From Epiperipatus broadwayi (taxonomy: Eukaryota > Onychophora > Udeonychophora > Euonychophora > Peripatidae), in assembly GCA_028023455.1 (NCBI GenBank), contig JAQFVV010012573.1, positions 2,496,608-2,560,607 on the forward strand: DNA of 64,000 bases. The letters are read 5' to 3'. Under the pieces are notes generated by a model. It was not told the origin of the DNA. It made no database searches and saw nothing but the letters and a program-made list of their open reading frames with translations. Numbering within the stretch: position 1 is the stretch's first letter; every line of letters begins with the position of its first letter. Of this stretch, positions 36,000 through 48,589 are shown in pieces. Both the position numbers and the translations under genes were made by a program.

Positions 36000-36745
36000 G
36001 AAGCCTGATGTAAAATTAGCCACGTTAATGGGCATAATAGATCTTCAAACTTATGAAAGTCTCAGTAGAAATGCCGACTGACCCAAATTTTGATAAAACA
36101 TTAGCAACTCTCACTGATTATTTTTTCCCAAAACCTTTACAATAATGCAGAAATATTATTTCCATCTTTGTATTGGGGGAAAATGCTTGAGTTGACAACT
36201 AGAATCCAAACATTGGCATTAAAGTGCGAATTCAAGGATATCCTGAATGAAGCACTTCGTGATCATTTTATTTGTGGCATAAACGATCACAACTTAAGAT
36301 TTAAATTGCTAATGATGGCAATTTTAGATTTTGATTCAGTTTTGCCCCAAGCAATATTAGCAGAATCAATAGCTAGCCAAACAAAGCCATTAAAAAAAAA
36401 AAAACTATTAATTATGCTGTGCTATGCAGAATATACAATGGATCCACAAATAAGATAACAGCGGTGGTTACACAACTAAAAGGACTCTACACTGTAGTAG
36501 TTCAAGCAGCAAATGGGTATCAACATCATCGCCATCTAAACCGAGATCGAGTCACAAAGAAACAAGTACATCAAGCGAAAATGATGACCACCAAACCAAA
36601 GACAGCAACAATCCAGGCGAACACTCTGGAATAAGTACATCAAGCGAAGATGATGATGAACAAGTCAAGAACAGCAGCAGACCAAAGGAACCAGTGAAGC
36701 AGACAAGACATCATCCTCTCATCTGTATGACTATATTCTTAGCCA
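36000..36745 (+). pseudogene. Gypsy gag remnant fused to polyprotein tail
   Basis: The frame 36168-36458 includes LALKCEFKDILNEALRDHFI and CGINDHNLRFKLL, the conserved C-x-F...LNEALRDxFxCG block of Gypsy-family Gag (retrotransposon gag domain). Upstream words VEMPTDPNFDKTLATLTDYF in another frame belong to the same domain. After 36458 the frame is lost. 36620-36730 reads Ser/Glu/Asp-rich and Lys/Pro-rich text (SSEDDDEQVKNSSRPKEP) resembling the end of Gypsy Pol. Everything between, including protease, RT and integrase, is deleted. Confidence 0.7.
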
Positions 36746-36756
36746 GCAGGGAGAGA
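36745..36756 (+). other. Polypurine tract
   Basis: AGCAGGGAGAGA immediately precedes the 3' LTR TGTC. Position and composition fit the plus-strand priming site. Confidence 0.8.
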
Positions 36757-37378
36757 TGTCATATCTCTCCTTGCCTTAGAAATGGACTAGTCCAGATCCT
36801 GTCCTTATCTGATCGGATTGAGCACATTGCCGCTAACTAATGTGGATAATCAATGTGAAACATAAGGTTAAAGTTTAAACATGTGGGTGAATATCAACCA
36901 TTAGGTAATGATACTCTCTGAATCCGATTGCTGCCAGTAAAGTTGGGGATCTGACAATAAATAGTCAGCCTTTTTGGAGGCAAATGAGAGAATATCTATC
37001 TAACGTAAATGACAGAACGCCTTGCCAATTGAAACCACTGCTATCAGTGAGTGTTTCTATTACTATCATTACGCTATAAGTCTATGCAGTGAAGCAAATC
37101 CACAATAGGTCTGGAAGCTGCAAAGACTAGAGACGACTCATTGGACAAATTCAAGGCAAGCTGTTTAGTACAGCCGGAAAAGTCATTGTACAAACTCATG
37201 AGGCAACCTATTATATACAACTGGAAGTGACTTTCAGTCATTCGGACACTATCTGCCTGGCATTAATGAAATTCAGATACGTAGAAATATATTTATTGAT
37301 TGTATATTGTGTAAATGTATTTAATACTAAGTGAACTTCAATTATTCGTATTTTCTGCAATCCAGACCAAACGCAACA
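36757..37378 (+). repeat. 3' LTR
   Basis: Starts TGTCATATCTCTCCTTGCC and ends AAACGCAACA, followed by the target duplication CTTTC. It is about 50 bp shorter than the 5' LTR. Confidence 0.9.
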
Positions 37379-37580
37379 CTTTCTTTCATGAGTTATCTGT
37401 TCTAATCAGAAAAGTTTAAAAAGCAGCTCTTTTCAAACAAATTTAATTTTATAAATTGAAGCTAGTATTTATTATAAGAAGAATAAATCATGTGTGTTTT
37501 ATAGATAATATGTTTTCTATTAAACAAGGTGATGTGATGTGATGTATTTTGGCTTCTCCTTAAACGAACTCAAGAATATC

Positions 37581-37901
37581 TCAGCAATTATGCCCAGATA
37601 AACCTGTTAGCCACTTTATTTTCCATTCCCCACTCAAAGTCCTCCCATAATCTGCCCCATCCCATTTCCACAACATAATCTTTGTCAACTCTATGGCCTT
37701 TATATCTAAATCCCCCTTCTGCAAACCCAGCATTAAAACCAATGATTCACTTTCTGTATAATCACTTTGTTCATATCTATTCTCCCATAACTTCATTATC
37801 TGTACCATTTCTGCTTTCAAGCATTTACATTCAATCAACAGATGACTAATATTTTCTATACCTTCCTTACATAATTTGCACATTAACCCATAATTTTTCA
37901 T
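37581..37901 (-). pseudogene. LINE C-terminal tail with C-C-H-C finger
   Basis: The frame reads CKLCKEGIENISHLLIECKC, a CX2C...HX4C pattern typical after the RT domain of I/Jockey/CR1-like LINEs (usually C-P-x-C...E...H-x-L-x-x-C). The rest, with WKWDGADYGRTLSGEWKIKW, follows. It has its own frame, separated from the RT part by stops around 37905-38145. Confidence 0.7.
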
Positions 37902-38146
37902 TTACATGTATATTCTCTTATTGCTAAAGATACCATTCGAGCCTTAAACAATAAACTACTTTCCTTATTATCATCATAAATTAACTCGCATCCAATGTTT
38001 CGTTTACTTCTATATATATTTAAACTCTTCTTACCCTCCATACTAGTTCTCCATCTCTCCAACTCCCTATTTTTTATTAATGCTTCTATTCTTTTATCCC
38101 ATTCCTTACCACTATAACACTCAACAATCCTCCTAACACAATCATC

Positions 38147-38960
38147 TCACCTTTTATACAAGTATACTGATATAAATTCTTTATCCAAATCTTTTGCATA
38201 CCGCATTACCTTTCTCACCCATCTTGTTACCTGCTCTTTACTCATAACCCAATTAAACACAATTTTGGCTATTCTTTTACTATTCATAAACTGCAACCTA
38301 CCAAACATTTTCATTTTACTTTTTGCATCTCTCATATAAAAACTTGACCATCCCATTTCTCCTTGAATTGCCTTCTTTGCTGTCCACCTCTCTGCATCTA
38401 ATGCATGTCTTCCTACTTCCCTTTGTACTTTCTCTAAATAATCTAAAATCCTTTTACTAACACATAATGCAACATTGCCATATGTTAACCCTGTTACTGC
38501 AACTCCCTTCCATACAATTCTTGCTACATCATATTTATTATATGAAAATATTCTTAGTTTCTTTACCAAACCCTTTCTTTTCTTTGCTTCATTTATCAAT
38601 TTTTTATCCCATTCATCCAAGCAATTTTCCTGATTACATAAGATGATTCCTAAATACCTATATCTATCCACCACACTTAACTTTATATCCCCCAATAAGA
38701 ATTCAACATCTTCTCTTTCCCCAGTATTAACCATCATTATATTTGATTTTTCTTCACTAAATTTAATCTCCATCTCTTTACCCACCCTTGCACATGTCCT
38801 CAATATAATTTCCATATCTTCTCTTCTTTCTGCACCCAAAAAGATATCCACAAAAAAAAAGACCCGACAAAGTATATACTCCCTTGCCACCTATTAACGG
38901 TATCTCTATCCCTCTTCCTAGTCTTTCTATTGCTTTCTCCATTTCACTCAAATACAACAA
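38147..38960 (-). pseudogene. LINE RT palm/thumb part
   Basis: The frame begins near the second catalytic motif: FFFVDIFLGAERREDME stands where FFADDILLGA...REDM is expected, so the two Asp of motif C are lost. Next come KFSEEKSNIMMVN (motif D: F...KS) and YRYLGIIL (motif E: Y-x-Y-L-G), then the thumb. The overlapping frame 38778-38960 carries KAIERLGRGIEIPLIGG from just upstream, showing a frameshift at the motif. Confidence 0.8.
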
Positions 38961-39492
38961 AACTCGAATACAACAAAAATAAGATAGGTGACATAGGTCG
39001 TCCTTGCCTTAATCCCACCCCACTTTTAACTTTAACTGATACTATATCCCCTAATTGGTAAGTATAATAATTATTTTCATATAATTTCTTAATAGCATTT
39101 ACTAAAACTTCATCCATTCCCAAATTTTCTAACCTTACCCATAATCTATTTTTATTTACTCTATCATATGCTTTCTCTATATCTATAAAACTCATATATA
39201 ATGATCTACTTGAATTCCTACTCATCTCCATAAATTGTGTAACTATAAACAAACTATCTCCTATACGCCTATCTGACCTAAAACCCCCTTGCATTTCCCC
39301 CTCTACATTATTCTCTTCCATCCATTTTACAACTCTTCCAGCTACCATATATAAGAAAACTTTATATAAAACTGATGTTACCGCTATCGGTCTATAATTA
39401 TTTAACTTTCTATGATCCTTACCCTTTCCTTTAAATAATAATCTTATTCTTGTATTACTCCAACTACCTGGAAAAACTCTCTTCTGTGCCAT
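38944..39492 (-). pseudogene. LINE RT fingers and first catalytic motif
   Basis: In order: VFPGSWSNTRIRLLFKGKGK, LNNYRPIAVTSVLYKVF, MQGGFRSDRRIGDSLF, MSFIDIEKAYDRVNKNRLW (motif A with the catalytic Asp), and SGVGLRQGRPMSPILFLLY (motif B, R-Q-G-x-P-x-S-P). All are hallmark blocks of non-LTR RTs and are intact in this frame. Confidence 0.9.
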
Positions 39493-39528
39493 CTTATTAA
39501 AACAATAACTTTGTTCTTGCTCTATGCC

Positions 39529-40197
39529 CTAATTCATTACCATCTCTGCTGCCCATCCATCTAAATCTCTCGCCTTTCCACTTTTCAATCTTTTCCCTGC
39601 CTCATTCAGTTCATTTTTTGTGAACCTAATATTCCCATTACTAAATGCTTTCATGTTTTCTATCACTAAGTCCTTCACATCTAATATCTTTTCTATATCG
39701 ATTACATATCTATTTAAGATTCTCTCTAATTCTTCTCTAGAGCTACACTCTATTCCCTCATCATCTATTAATACTATCTCTCTTTCCCCTACATTTCTCC
39801 TTTTAAGGTAATTCCAAAATTTTTTACTCCCATCTCTTCCACTTTTATTAATATCCTCCAACAATTTACTATTCAACTTCATCCTCTCTCTATAATTATC
39901 CATTTTAGCCAACTTCTTCTTTTCTAAGTACTTTCCCCATTTAGCATTAATATCATTTTCACTTTCTTTGTTCTTAATAGCACACTTATATTCTCTGCAT
40001 GCTTCTTTCCTCTCTTTTACACTTTTACTAACTCTCATTCTTTTATTACTTTTATTCTTCTGCATATTCTCAACTAAAACCCTATTTGCCACTTTTTCTA
40101 TTTCACCACACCAGTCCTTATACTCATCCCCAACCAACTGTTTCATGGTTTCTTCAACTTTTATTTTATACTCTACTAACTTATTCTTATCATTCAC
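39529..40197 (-). pseudogene. LINE linker between endonuclease and RT
   Basis: A 222-codon frame rich in Lys/Glu (likely helical), with CREYKCAIKNKESENDINAK, KKFWNYLKRRN and the GKARDLDGWAAEMV block (expected K-A-x-G-x-D-G) that opens the RT region. The last Gly is replaced by Leu. It sits in its expected place between endonuclease and RT fingers. Confidence 0.75.
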
Positions 40198-40237
40198 TTT
40201 CCATCCACATCTTTCACTATTGTTTCTACCTTTATTT

Positions 40238-40960
40238 CTATCCTCTTATCACATTACTAACCATTTCTATTACAATGAAGTTATTATCACTATTACACAC
40301 TCTCTCTTCTTTATCAAACACCTTAATTTTCCGTATTTTATTCATTCCCTCTTTCTCTACCAATACATAATCTATTGTGTGAAATATATTATTCCTAGAC
40401 CATGTGTATTGTCCCACATAAATATTTGATAAATTCCCAATGCTCAAATTTACTCTTTGACAAAATTCCTTCAAAAACTGACTATTCTTATTATCTACAT
40501 CATCAATTTCTTCAATATGTCCATTCATATCCCCTATAACCATTATTCTCTTCCCCTTTTTTTAAAAATTTTGTATATCCTTAACTAGGCATTCATATAT
40601 ACTACTGTTCCACTCCATTACAGTTTGACTATCTCCAGTGGCTATATATACTACAGCCACATCCATTCTTGTCTACCCAACCTTATTTCAAATCCACAAA
40701 TGCTCTTGACATTTTAACAATATTTAAATATTTTTTCGATATAACACCTATACCACCATCCCTTTTTTATTTTCTATTTATACCCTGCCATACCACCTCT
40801 TCCAAAATAGGTTCTTCTTCTTCTCGTAGATAAGTTTCCACTACTGCTAATACCTCAAGCTCTTCACTTTCAATTGCTTTATTTAACTCCAGCCACTTTT
40901 CTGGTCTCCTACCACCTCTTCTTTCCTAACTACTCTTTTATAAATTCTTTTGATTCTTTC
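40238..40960 (-). pseudogene. LINE APE-type endonuclease (C-terminal half readable)
   Basis: The frame 40543-40238 reads VIGDMNGHIEE (the G-D-x-N/G catalytic block of the exonuclease-endonuclease-phosphatase fold), YTWSRNN, TIDYVLVEKE (I-D-Y-V) and SDNNFIVIEM, where the final S-D-H is changed to S-D-N, a key active-site residue lost. Upstream to about 40960 the frame is broken. Confidence 0.75.
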
Positions 40961-41118
40961 TTCTCCATTATGTTTACAACAAACTTTCTTACCATTAATC
41001 TTACAGACCCTCTCCACATTTACACTTATATCTAAATCAACCATCTTTTGCTTATTTCTTATATCCCATCCATTCTTCTTCTTTTTGATAATATTACAAT
41101 TTAAAAGCCCACCCCCCT

Positions 41119-41547
41119 TTAAAAGTTTTCCAAATTGTATTCTTTAAATATCAGACTCCCTAAAACTTCACTTCCTTGTTTTTCTAAGTGCAATCCATCT
41201 TTACTATATAACTCCCTCTTTCCAATAAACCAATTCCATACATCCACAAACACAACATTATTTCTCTCACACAATTTTTTCAATCTCTCATTTATAGAAC
41301 ATGCCCTATCTAACAAATGCCTCTTGTCAAATCTTGGTAATATTCCAATTACCCCTACTCTTCCTTTAATCTCCCTCAATTTCCTAATCATTTCTACATA
41401 CTCATCCATTACTCTCTCTGATGGCTCTAACAAATTATTAGTCCCTACTATAACATATACATCTCTACTACCTTGCTTTCTTATTTTATCTGTTAAGGCA
41501 AAACTCTCCATACAGTAGTGCCACCCTGTGCCAATCAGAATAATCAA
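41119..41547 (-). pseudogene. LINE ORF1 with SGNH/GDSL-hydrolase domain
   Basis: In the 142-codon frame, VYVIVGTNNLLEPSERVMDE matches block III of the SGNH fold (G-x-N-D/N), VGVIGILPRFDKR follows the usual T-x-P/L-P-R strand, and YSKDGLHLEKQGSEVLG is block V (D-x-x-H, catalytic Asp and His). Block I with the nucleophile Ser (G-D-S) is not evident; the frame starts IILIGTGWHY, where G-T-G or G-S may be the altered site. In CR1-like retrotransposons such ORF1 esterases are known; their role in retrotransposition is unclear. Confidence 0.75.
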
Positions 41548-41745
41548 TAGATGCCAGAAGGCTTGTGCATAAAATCCCTATCCAGTGCCTACTCATCCAA
41601 TATCCCCAGACTAGTTTCTGGCTTGTGGCCCTCGTCAGTGAGGAGCCTTGGATCTGAGAGCACTGCACCTAGATCTTAGGATCTAATACAACCCTCCAGC
41701 AGCCACCTTTTATTTCTACTTAACTACAAAACTATGAGAATGAAA

Positions 41746-42260
41746 TTAAAAAACACAATAATATTTTCAATCTAAGCTCAATAGCTTATATAGTCATATA
41801 GGTCTGAACTCAGTTCAGCACCCATACATTTTGGTGTCTTTGGCTCTTTAACAACCATAGCTACCACTATCCTATTAGGCAGGATTGGTGTTAAACCACT
41901 AAACAATTATGTACTAGTATAAGAGATGGTGATCATGTGATGTTTTCTATATTCTTTTAAAGATAAAAATAGATGCTTCTAAAGATGTAAATGTTGCTTC
42001 ATTTTTTGTTTTAGTTATATTAAGTTTCCAAACACAAATAATAAAAATTTTAAGTGAAATATTGTGATGGTGTTTTATCGAAATTAAGTAAGTTTTTTTA
42101 AAGAGGTCCTTGGACCAACTTTGTCTGAAATTTTTAAAGAACTTAATTTTTACATATTCAAAAAATTTCAAATTCTAGATAGTGATGCAAATAAAACGAA
42201 CTTAATTTTAGAATCCCCTAATAATTATGATTTATATATATATTATTTTTAATTATGATG
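41746..42260 (+). other. Intron segment with hAT-related words
   Basis: CAATTATGTACTAGTATA and GATCATGTGATGTTT (41905-41945) recur at about 47560-47600. 42005-42095 parallels 34475-34560. These fit a decayed hAT region broken by insertions, with no readable protein. Confidence 0.4.
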
Positions 42261-42353
42261 TTTACTAAGGCTGTAAACCTCAGGAATATGCGCGTGAAAA
42301 TGCGAAGGTCGCATTTTCATGCGCATATTCCTGAGGTTTACAGCCTTAGTAAA
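42261..42353. repeat. 93-bp hairpin (44-bp arms, one mismatch)
   Basis: Arms 42261-42304 and 42310-42353 pair with one mismatch around AAGGT. They start TTTACTAAGGCTGTAAACCT and include GGAATATGCGC. It is much GC-richer than its surroundings. It lies just upstream of the hAT remnant and could be a small foldback element. Confidence 0.85.
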
Positions 42354-42479
42354 TATTACTTACATAATCAATGTGCGTTTAAATAAATTTATAATTACAA
42401 CTTTAAATTATGATGTTTATATTTTAAGGAAAAATATATTTTGTCATGGATTAGTAGCTAAATTTAAACAGAAAGAATA

Positions 42480-44740
<2,261 letters not shown>

Positions 44741-45149
44741 TTCTCTATATATATTAGTTTATTTTATTATTTTTATTGGTTTTGTTTGACATAATTTAAA
44801 TTTAAGAATAAATATTTGTTTTGTTTTTTTAACTCTTATACTTATTTGTTTAATTTATTTATTATTAATATCTGTCTATAAAATAACCAAGATGTCCTAT
44901 TAAAATTTCAGGATTTATGAAGTGTTCCATTGTATTAGAAGTTAAGGAAATGCTATTCTAGATATTCAATTTGTTTTAATGAATCACTTTTAAAATTTCT
45001 CATGTTTCTTTTTTTCTTTATACATTCAAGTACGAGTGCGTGTGCGGCGCAACTGTTCCCAAAAGCTATTAATACAAAATAGCTAACTAAAAATAATAAT
45101 AACTAGCATTGTCTTGTCTCTACAGAAAATTTATTGGGAAATTACTACT
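44741..45149 (+). other. Intron segment without recognised features
   Basis: AT-rich DNA between the hAT remnant and a LINE fragment. Nothing recognised. Confidence 0.45.
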
Positions 45150-45760
45150 TTTTTGTATCAGTTATCTTTTTATTGATTTTCTGAACTATCTCCAAATTTT
45201 TAATACTTTAAAATAATGATAAAAACTTGCAAATCATCAGCTGGAATACTGTCTTTCCTAATATTTTTCTTTCCTTTAGTTTTGCTTTACCATGTATTTT
45301 CTATCTGACTAATTAAGGATTACTTTCTGTGTTGAACATTATATTTTTGAAATACAGTACATCTTTTTGTCAAAGTATAACTGAATTCTGCTAAACCTTC
45401 ATTTACATGTTTCTATATCCTTTACTGTTTAGCATTTTTCTCAAAAAAAGAATTCATATTTCTGTCATCATAACATTTCACTGTTTCATCTTTAAATTGT
45501 ATATCTATTCTAGCATTTTAAAATATTGTTTGGTCTGATCATTCATTTTGTACATCCATATAAAAATCCTTTATTTCTTTGTTACAATGAGAATTTGTTG
45601 GGACATAAATCTGAATTATCTGCACTTGCTATCTTTTATTAATTTGAATAACTATGCTTGACATTCTGTTTGATGTAACCACAATGCTGTTGTTCAATGT
45701 TTTATTTATAATGATTCTCATTCCACTTGTACTTTCAATATATTTAAAGACTAGATAAAA
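45150..45760 (-). pseudogene. LINE endonuclease fragment
   Basis: On the - strand, about 45720-45540 reads SGMRIIINKTLNNSIVVTSN and VQIIQIYVPTNSHCNKE then IKDFYMDVQN. This is the G-V-x-x-x-x-x...I-x-x-Y-A-P-T-x-x-H-x-x-E...F-Y block of APE-type LINE endonucleases. No RT follows downstream (towards 45000), so the copy is truncated. Confidence 0.65.
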
Positions 45761-46139
45761 AACAATGATAGATAGGTAAATTGAAAAAAATAAAGAAGCT
45801 GAAAAGAAATTTATTCTGTGATTGAAAATGTATACAGTAAATATATGTCATCGTAACATATCTTACAGCAAAAGTGATATATATTATTTTAGTTATGAAA
45901 AAAACAAAAATTTGTAATATCATCTGAGAATTATCCATATTTGCATTATTGCTATAATTATAAAAAATCTTTTTAGACATCAGTATCAATTTGAGATTAT
46001 TTCTAAAAAGTGCAAGGTTTTTTTTGTCATTATAAAATATTACGTTGTTTAACCTTGGCACTAAACAATAGTAAGTAAGACTATTTTAGATTTGTAAGAA
46101 ATAACTTAAGTAATATAAAATTTAAATCTGTTAGAATAA

Positions 46140-46270
46140 ACCAATATCTAGAGATAAATATCAACAAATTATTATTTCTCCGAACGTTTTTGAAGGCTTA
46201 CCCTTCATTATCAATATAAGTATTCTAAAATATTGATTTTGGTTCAGTCTTTGACTTGTTAAATTGGAAT
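46140..46270 (-). mobile_element. Penelope-like terminal fragment with stem-loop
   Basis: On the - strand: TTGATAATGAAGG, loop GTAAG, CCTTC, then AAAAACGTTCGG (46214-46181). The word GGTTCAG recurs next to it, as in the element at 19717-20802. The pattern TGATAAT-stem-loop-(G)AAA is the same module as in that element. Short and decayed. Confidence 0.45.
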
Positions 46271-47727
46271 TCTCTTTTTTTTAAATTCAAATAAAAGTAT
46301 TAGTCATGTTTTGCAATTGTTTGTAGAATTTTATAATTAACCAAGATTTTACTTTTAATAATTTTTAGTCATTAAATAATAGAAAATTCAGGAAATATAC
46401 GGAACTCCTTTTTTTTCCATTATAAATATGATCTTTCATATGAGAAATCCTACTCTTGCAGCATTTTCTTACTTTAATTATGATAAATTATATATCTTGT
46501 ATGGTTTTCAACTATAGACTGGTTCACATGTAACTTATAAAATTTTTTGAATGAACTATTATTGACATCTTATTATCCTAAAAATATTTTGCAAAACTTC
46601 ATTTGTAAATTAAAACAACTTTTTCGAGTAAATGTTGCATCAAAAATGCTTCATTATTTCTTCTTTATATTTTTATAATGAATTTGATCTTTTATATTAG
46701 TAGCCTTTGTCTTTTCTCTTTAACTTCTACTTTTTAAGATCTGCGAACAGTTTTTATTTCATTATTTTTGTTGAGGTAATGTTTTTAATTGTTTGAATAT
46801 ACAGTTGATTTTATATAGAATAAATATATTTATCAAACAAATAAACATCAGTCTAATCTTGCCATGAGATTAGTATAAGAAAAAGATTTTTTCTTTAGGC
46901 CCTGAACAATATTTTTTTCCAATTTTCATCAGTATATATGTTTCTATGATTAAGTAACGGAATTTAAGACTATGATATAAGTAACTGTGGGCAAGCACAA
47001 ACATGTAATGATTATCCAAAATATACATGCAGTAGCATAAATGAAAAGTTTAATAAAGCTGGAAGTAAATATTTTTTGATTGGAATCTCTACAATTTTAT
47101 TTTTAAAAAAATTATAAAGTATTACCTGCTTATTGATGGTATTTAAGTTCCAAACCATATTATAGATACCAAAATTCACAATTTTGATAAACCATATTAT
47201 GTGTTTTCAACACACATAGTCATAGGCGTGTGCATGTTGAAAATAATAATACATATATACAAATGTATTGCTAAGTATTCTATACTGGATTAATTTTTAA
47301 TTTTTTTGACTCACATATAACTAAATCCATGGATATCAAACTTGGGGGTACAGAGAGAAGGTTTACGTGAAATAAATTTATTAGTTTGCAAGTATTATGT
47401 ATTTAGATTTTTTTTCCTTCTAAAAAAATAGGATAATTTGACTTTATCAAAACACAGTTATTATTTAATTAAATCAATTTTTTTCATTCTGGACATATAA
47501 ATAAAATTATCATTAATATCTTTATATATACTTTATGAAGAGTTTTGCCTTTGTTTACAACAATTATGTGCTAGTATAGCGATCATGTGATGTTTAGTGG
47601 TATATATATTGTATTTAATAAATGTAAAACTGATTTTGTTTTTAAGTTTGTAATAATTTTCATTTTGTTAAACATATAATTTTTTTTTTTTAAAAAAAAA
47701 AAAACATTTTATTTAAATAATTTGTAG
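46271..47727 (+). other. Intron segment without recognised features
   Basis: AT-rich. Near 47560-47600 words shared with 41905-41945 suggest a hAT-related fragment. It ends at the acceptor AATTTGTAG (47719-47727). Confidence 0.45.
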
Positions 47728-47905
47728 CATCTCCTGAACTTTTACCAACGTGTGTTACCTGGCAGTTTGACAAATCAGATATTTTTGCTGTAGGAAATGA
47801 AAGTGGTCAAATTCTAATGAAAGATATACGACAGAAAAATTTGCATTATAAGCAGTGGGATCCACATGTTAGATCTGTATTTAGGCTTAGCTTTTCGCAA
47901 GAAAT
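47728..47905 (+). CDS. WDR77: WDR77/MEP50 exon (blades four to five)
   Basis: The first two bases complete an Ala codon. The exon reads SPELLPTCVTWQFDKSDIFA, VGNESGQILMKDIRQKN and HVRSVFRLSFSQE, and leaves AT- of a split codon. It aligns with human [36 protein letters not shown] and HSQCVTGLVFSPH. L-P-T, the W, and G-N/D-E-x-G are conserved. The donor is GTAAG at 47906. Human WDR77 has about 90 more residues after this point (two further blades and a tail); I could not find them in the remaining 16 kb, so the next exon probably lies beyond the window or is short and missed. Confidence 0.93.
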
Positions 47906-48589
47906 GTAAGTATTTTACTTTTTTTTTTTTCATTTAAATTTAAAAATTAATAATTATAATGAAAGCTCTTTTTTTTTAAGTAATTATTACAAACAAGAAA
48001 AGATCATGAAATAAAGTAGAAAATAATTACTAAGCTCTAAAAACAAGAATAGATATTTATTTATTTATATCCATTATTAAAAGTTATTATTTAAAAAGAA
48101 AATCAAATCACCTCTATATAGTCATGTAGCTAAGATTTTCACTCTTCATCTCAGCTTTAAAAATTCTCTAGACTGCAATTAAAGTGTTATTTTACTAGTA
48201 TTATCTGGGTGTTTTTTTTTATCTGCACAAATATATATTTCAGTATATAATAAATTAAACTATGTGAAATAAAAATCAAACAGTTTTAGCACAGATTAAT
48301 ATATTTTATGAATCATAAATAAATATTTTACATCTTTTTATTTTAATATTTACATATCTTTTTATTTAGTGTTTTGTTTAATAATGTGTTTTGTTTAATA
48401 ATATCTTTCATTTTCTAAGTTAATACTTGAAATAAAATTTGCATTAATTTTTTTTTTATCATTCTAAAATGATAGAAAATAAAATATATGAATACAAAAC
48501 AAAAAATGAAATATTGAATACCAAATTTTTGTATTTATGTATAATTTTGTAATTATGATTAGATATTATTATCATTTTTAACTCTTATT
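47906..48589 (+). other. Intron segment without recognised features
   Basis: AT-rich DNA following the last recognised donor site. Nothing recognised. Confidence 0.5.

Larger units (their letters stand above)
34671..37378 (+). mobile_element. Gypsy-like LTR retrotransposon, internally deleted
   Basis: Complete structure: 5' LTR 34671-35340, tRNA-Ser type primer binding site, a short internal region, polypurine tract, 3' LTR 36757-37378, and the 5-bp target duplication CTTTC on both sides (34666-34670 and 37379-37383). The LTRs begin TGTCATATCTC and end CAACA. They differ by many substitutions and small indels, so the insertion is not recent. The interior is only 1.4 kb; gag remnants run to a Ser/Glu-rich tail like the end of a Gypsy polyprotein, and RT, RNase H and integrase are gone. 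The element sits in the hAT region and must be younger than it. Confidence 0.9.
37529..41745 (-). mobile_element. Nearly full-length LINE with SGNH ORF1, inactive
   Basis: About 4.2 kb on the - strand. From its 5' end (41745) come a leader shared with 52-293, an SGNH-hydrolase ORF, an APE-type endonuclease, reverse transcriptase, a C-terminal zinc-finger-like tail and a short 3' microsatellite (+ strand GGTGATGTGATGTGATG at 37529). An ORF1 with an esterase/SGNH domain is known from CR1-like elements; the clade here is inferred. Several frameshifts separate the domains and the RT YADD box is broken. All + strand ORFs over this interval (38643-38897, 39620-39811, 39968-40429, 40950-41147, 41135-41518) are antisense shadows. 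Confidence 0.85.

Noticed and set aside
39968-40429. 153-codon + strand ORF and neighbouring + strand ORFs at 38643, 39620, 40086, 40950 and 41135
   Set aside because: They lie antisense to the LINE on the - strand, whose frames carry endonuclease, RT and SGNH motifs; the + strand readings are Ser/Phe/Leu-rich shadows.
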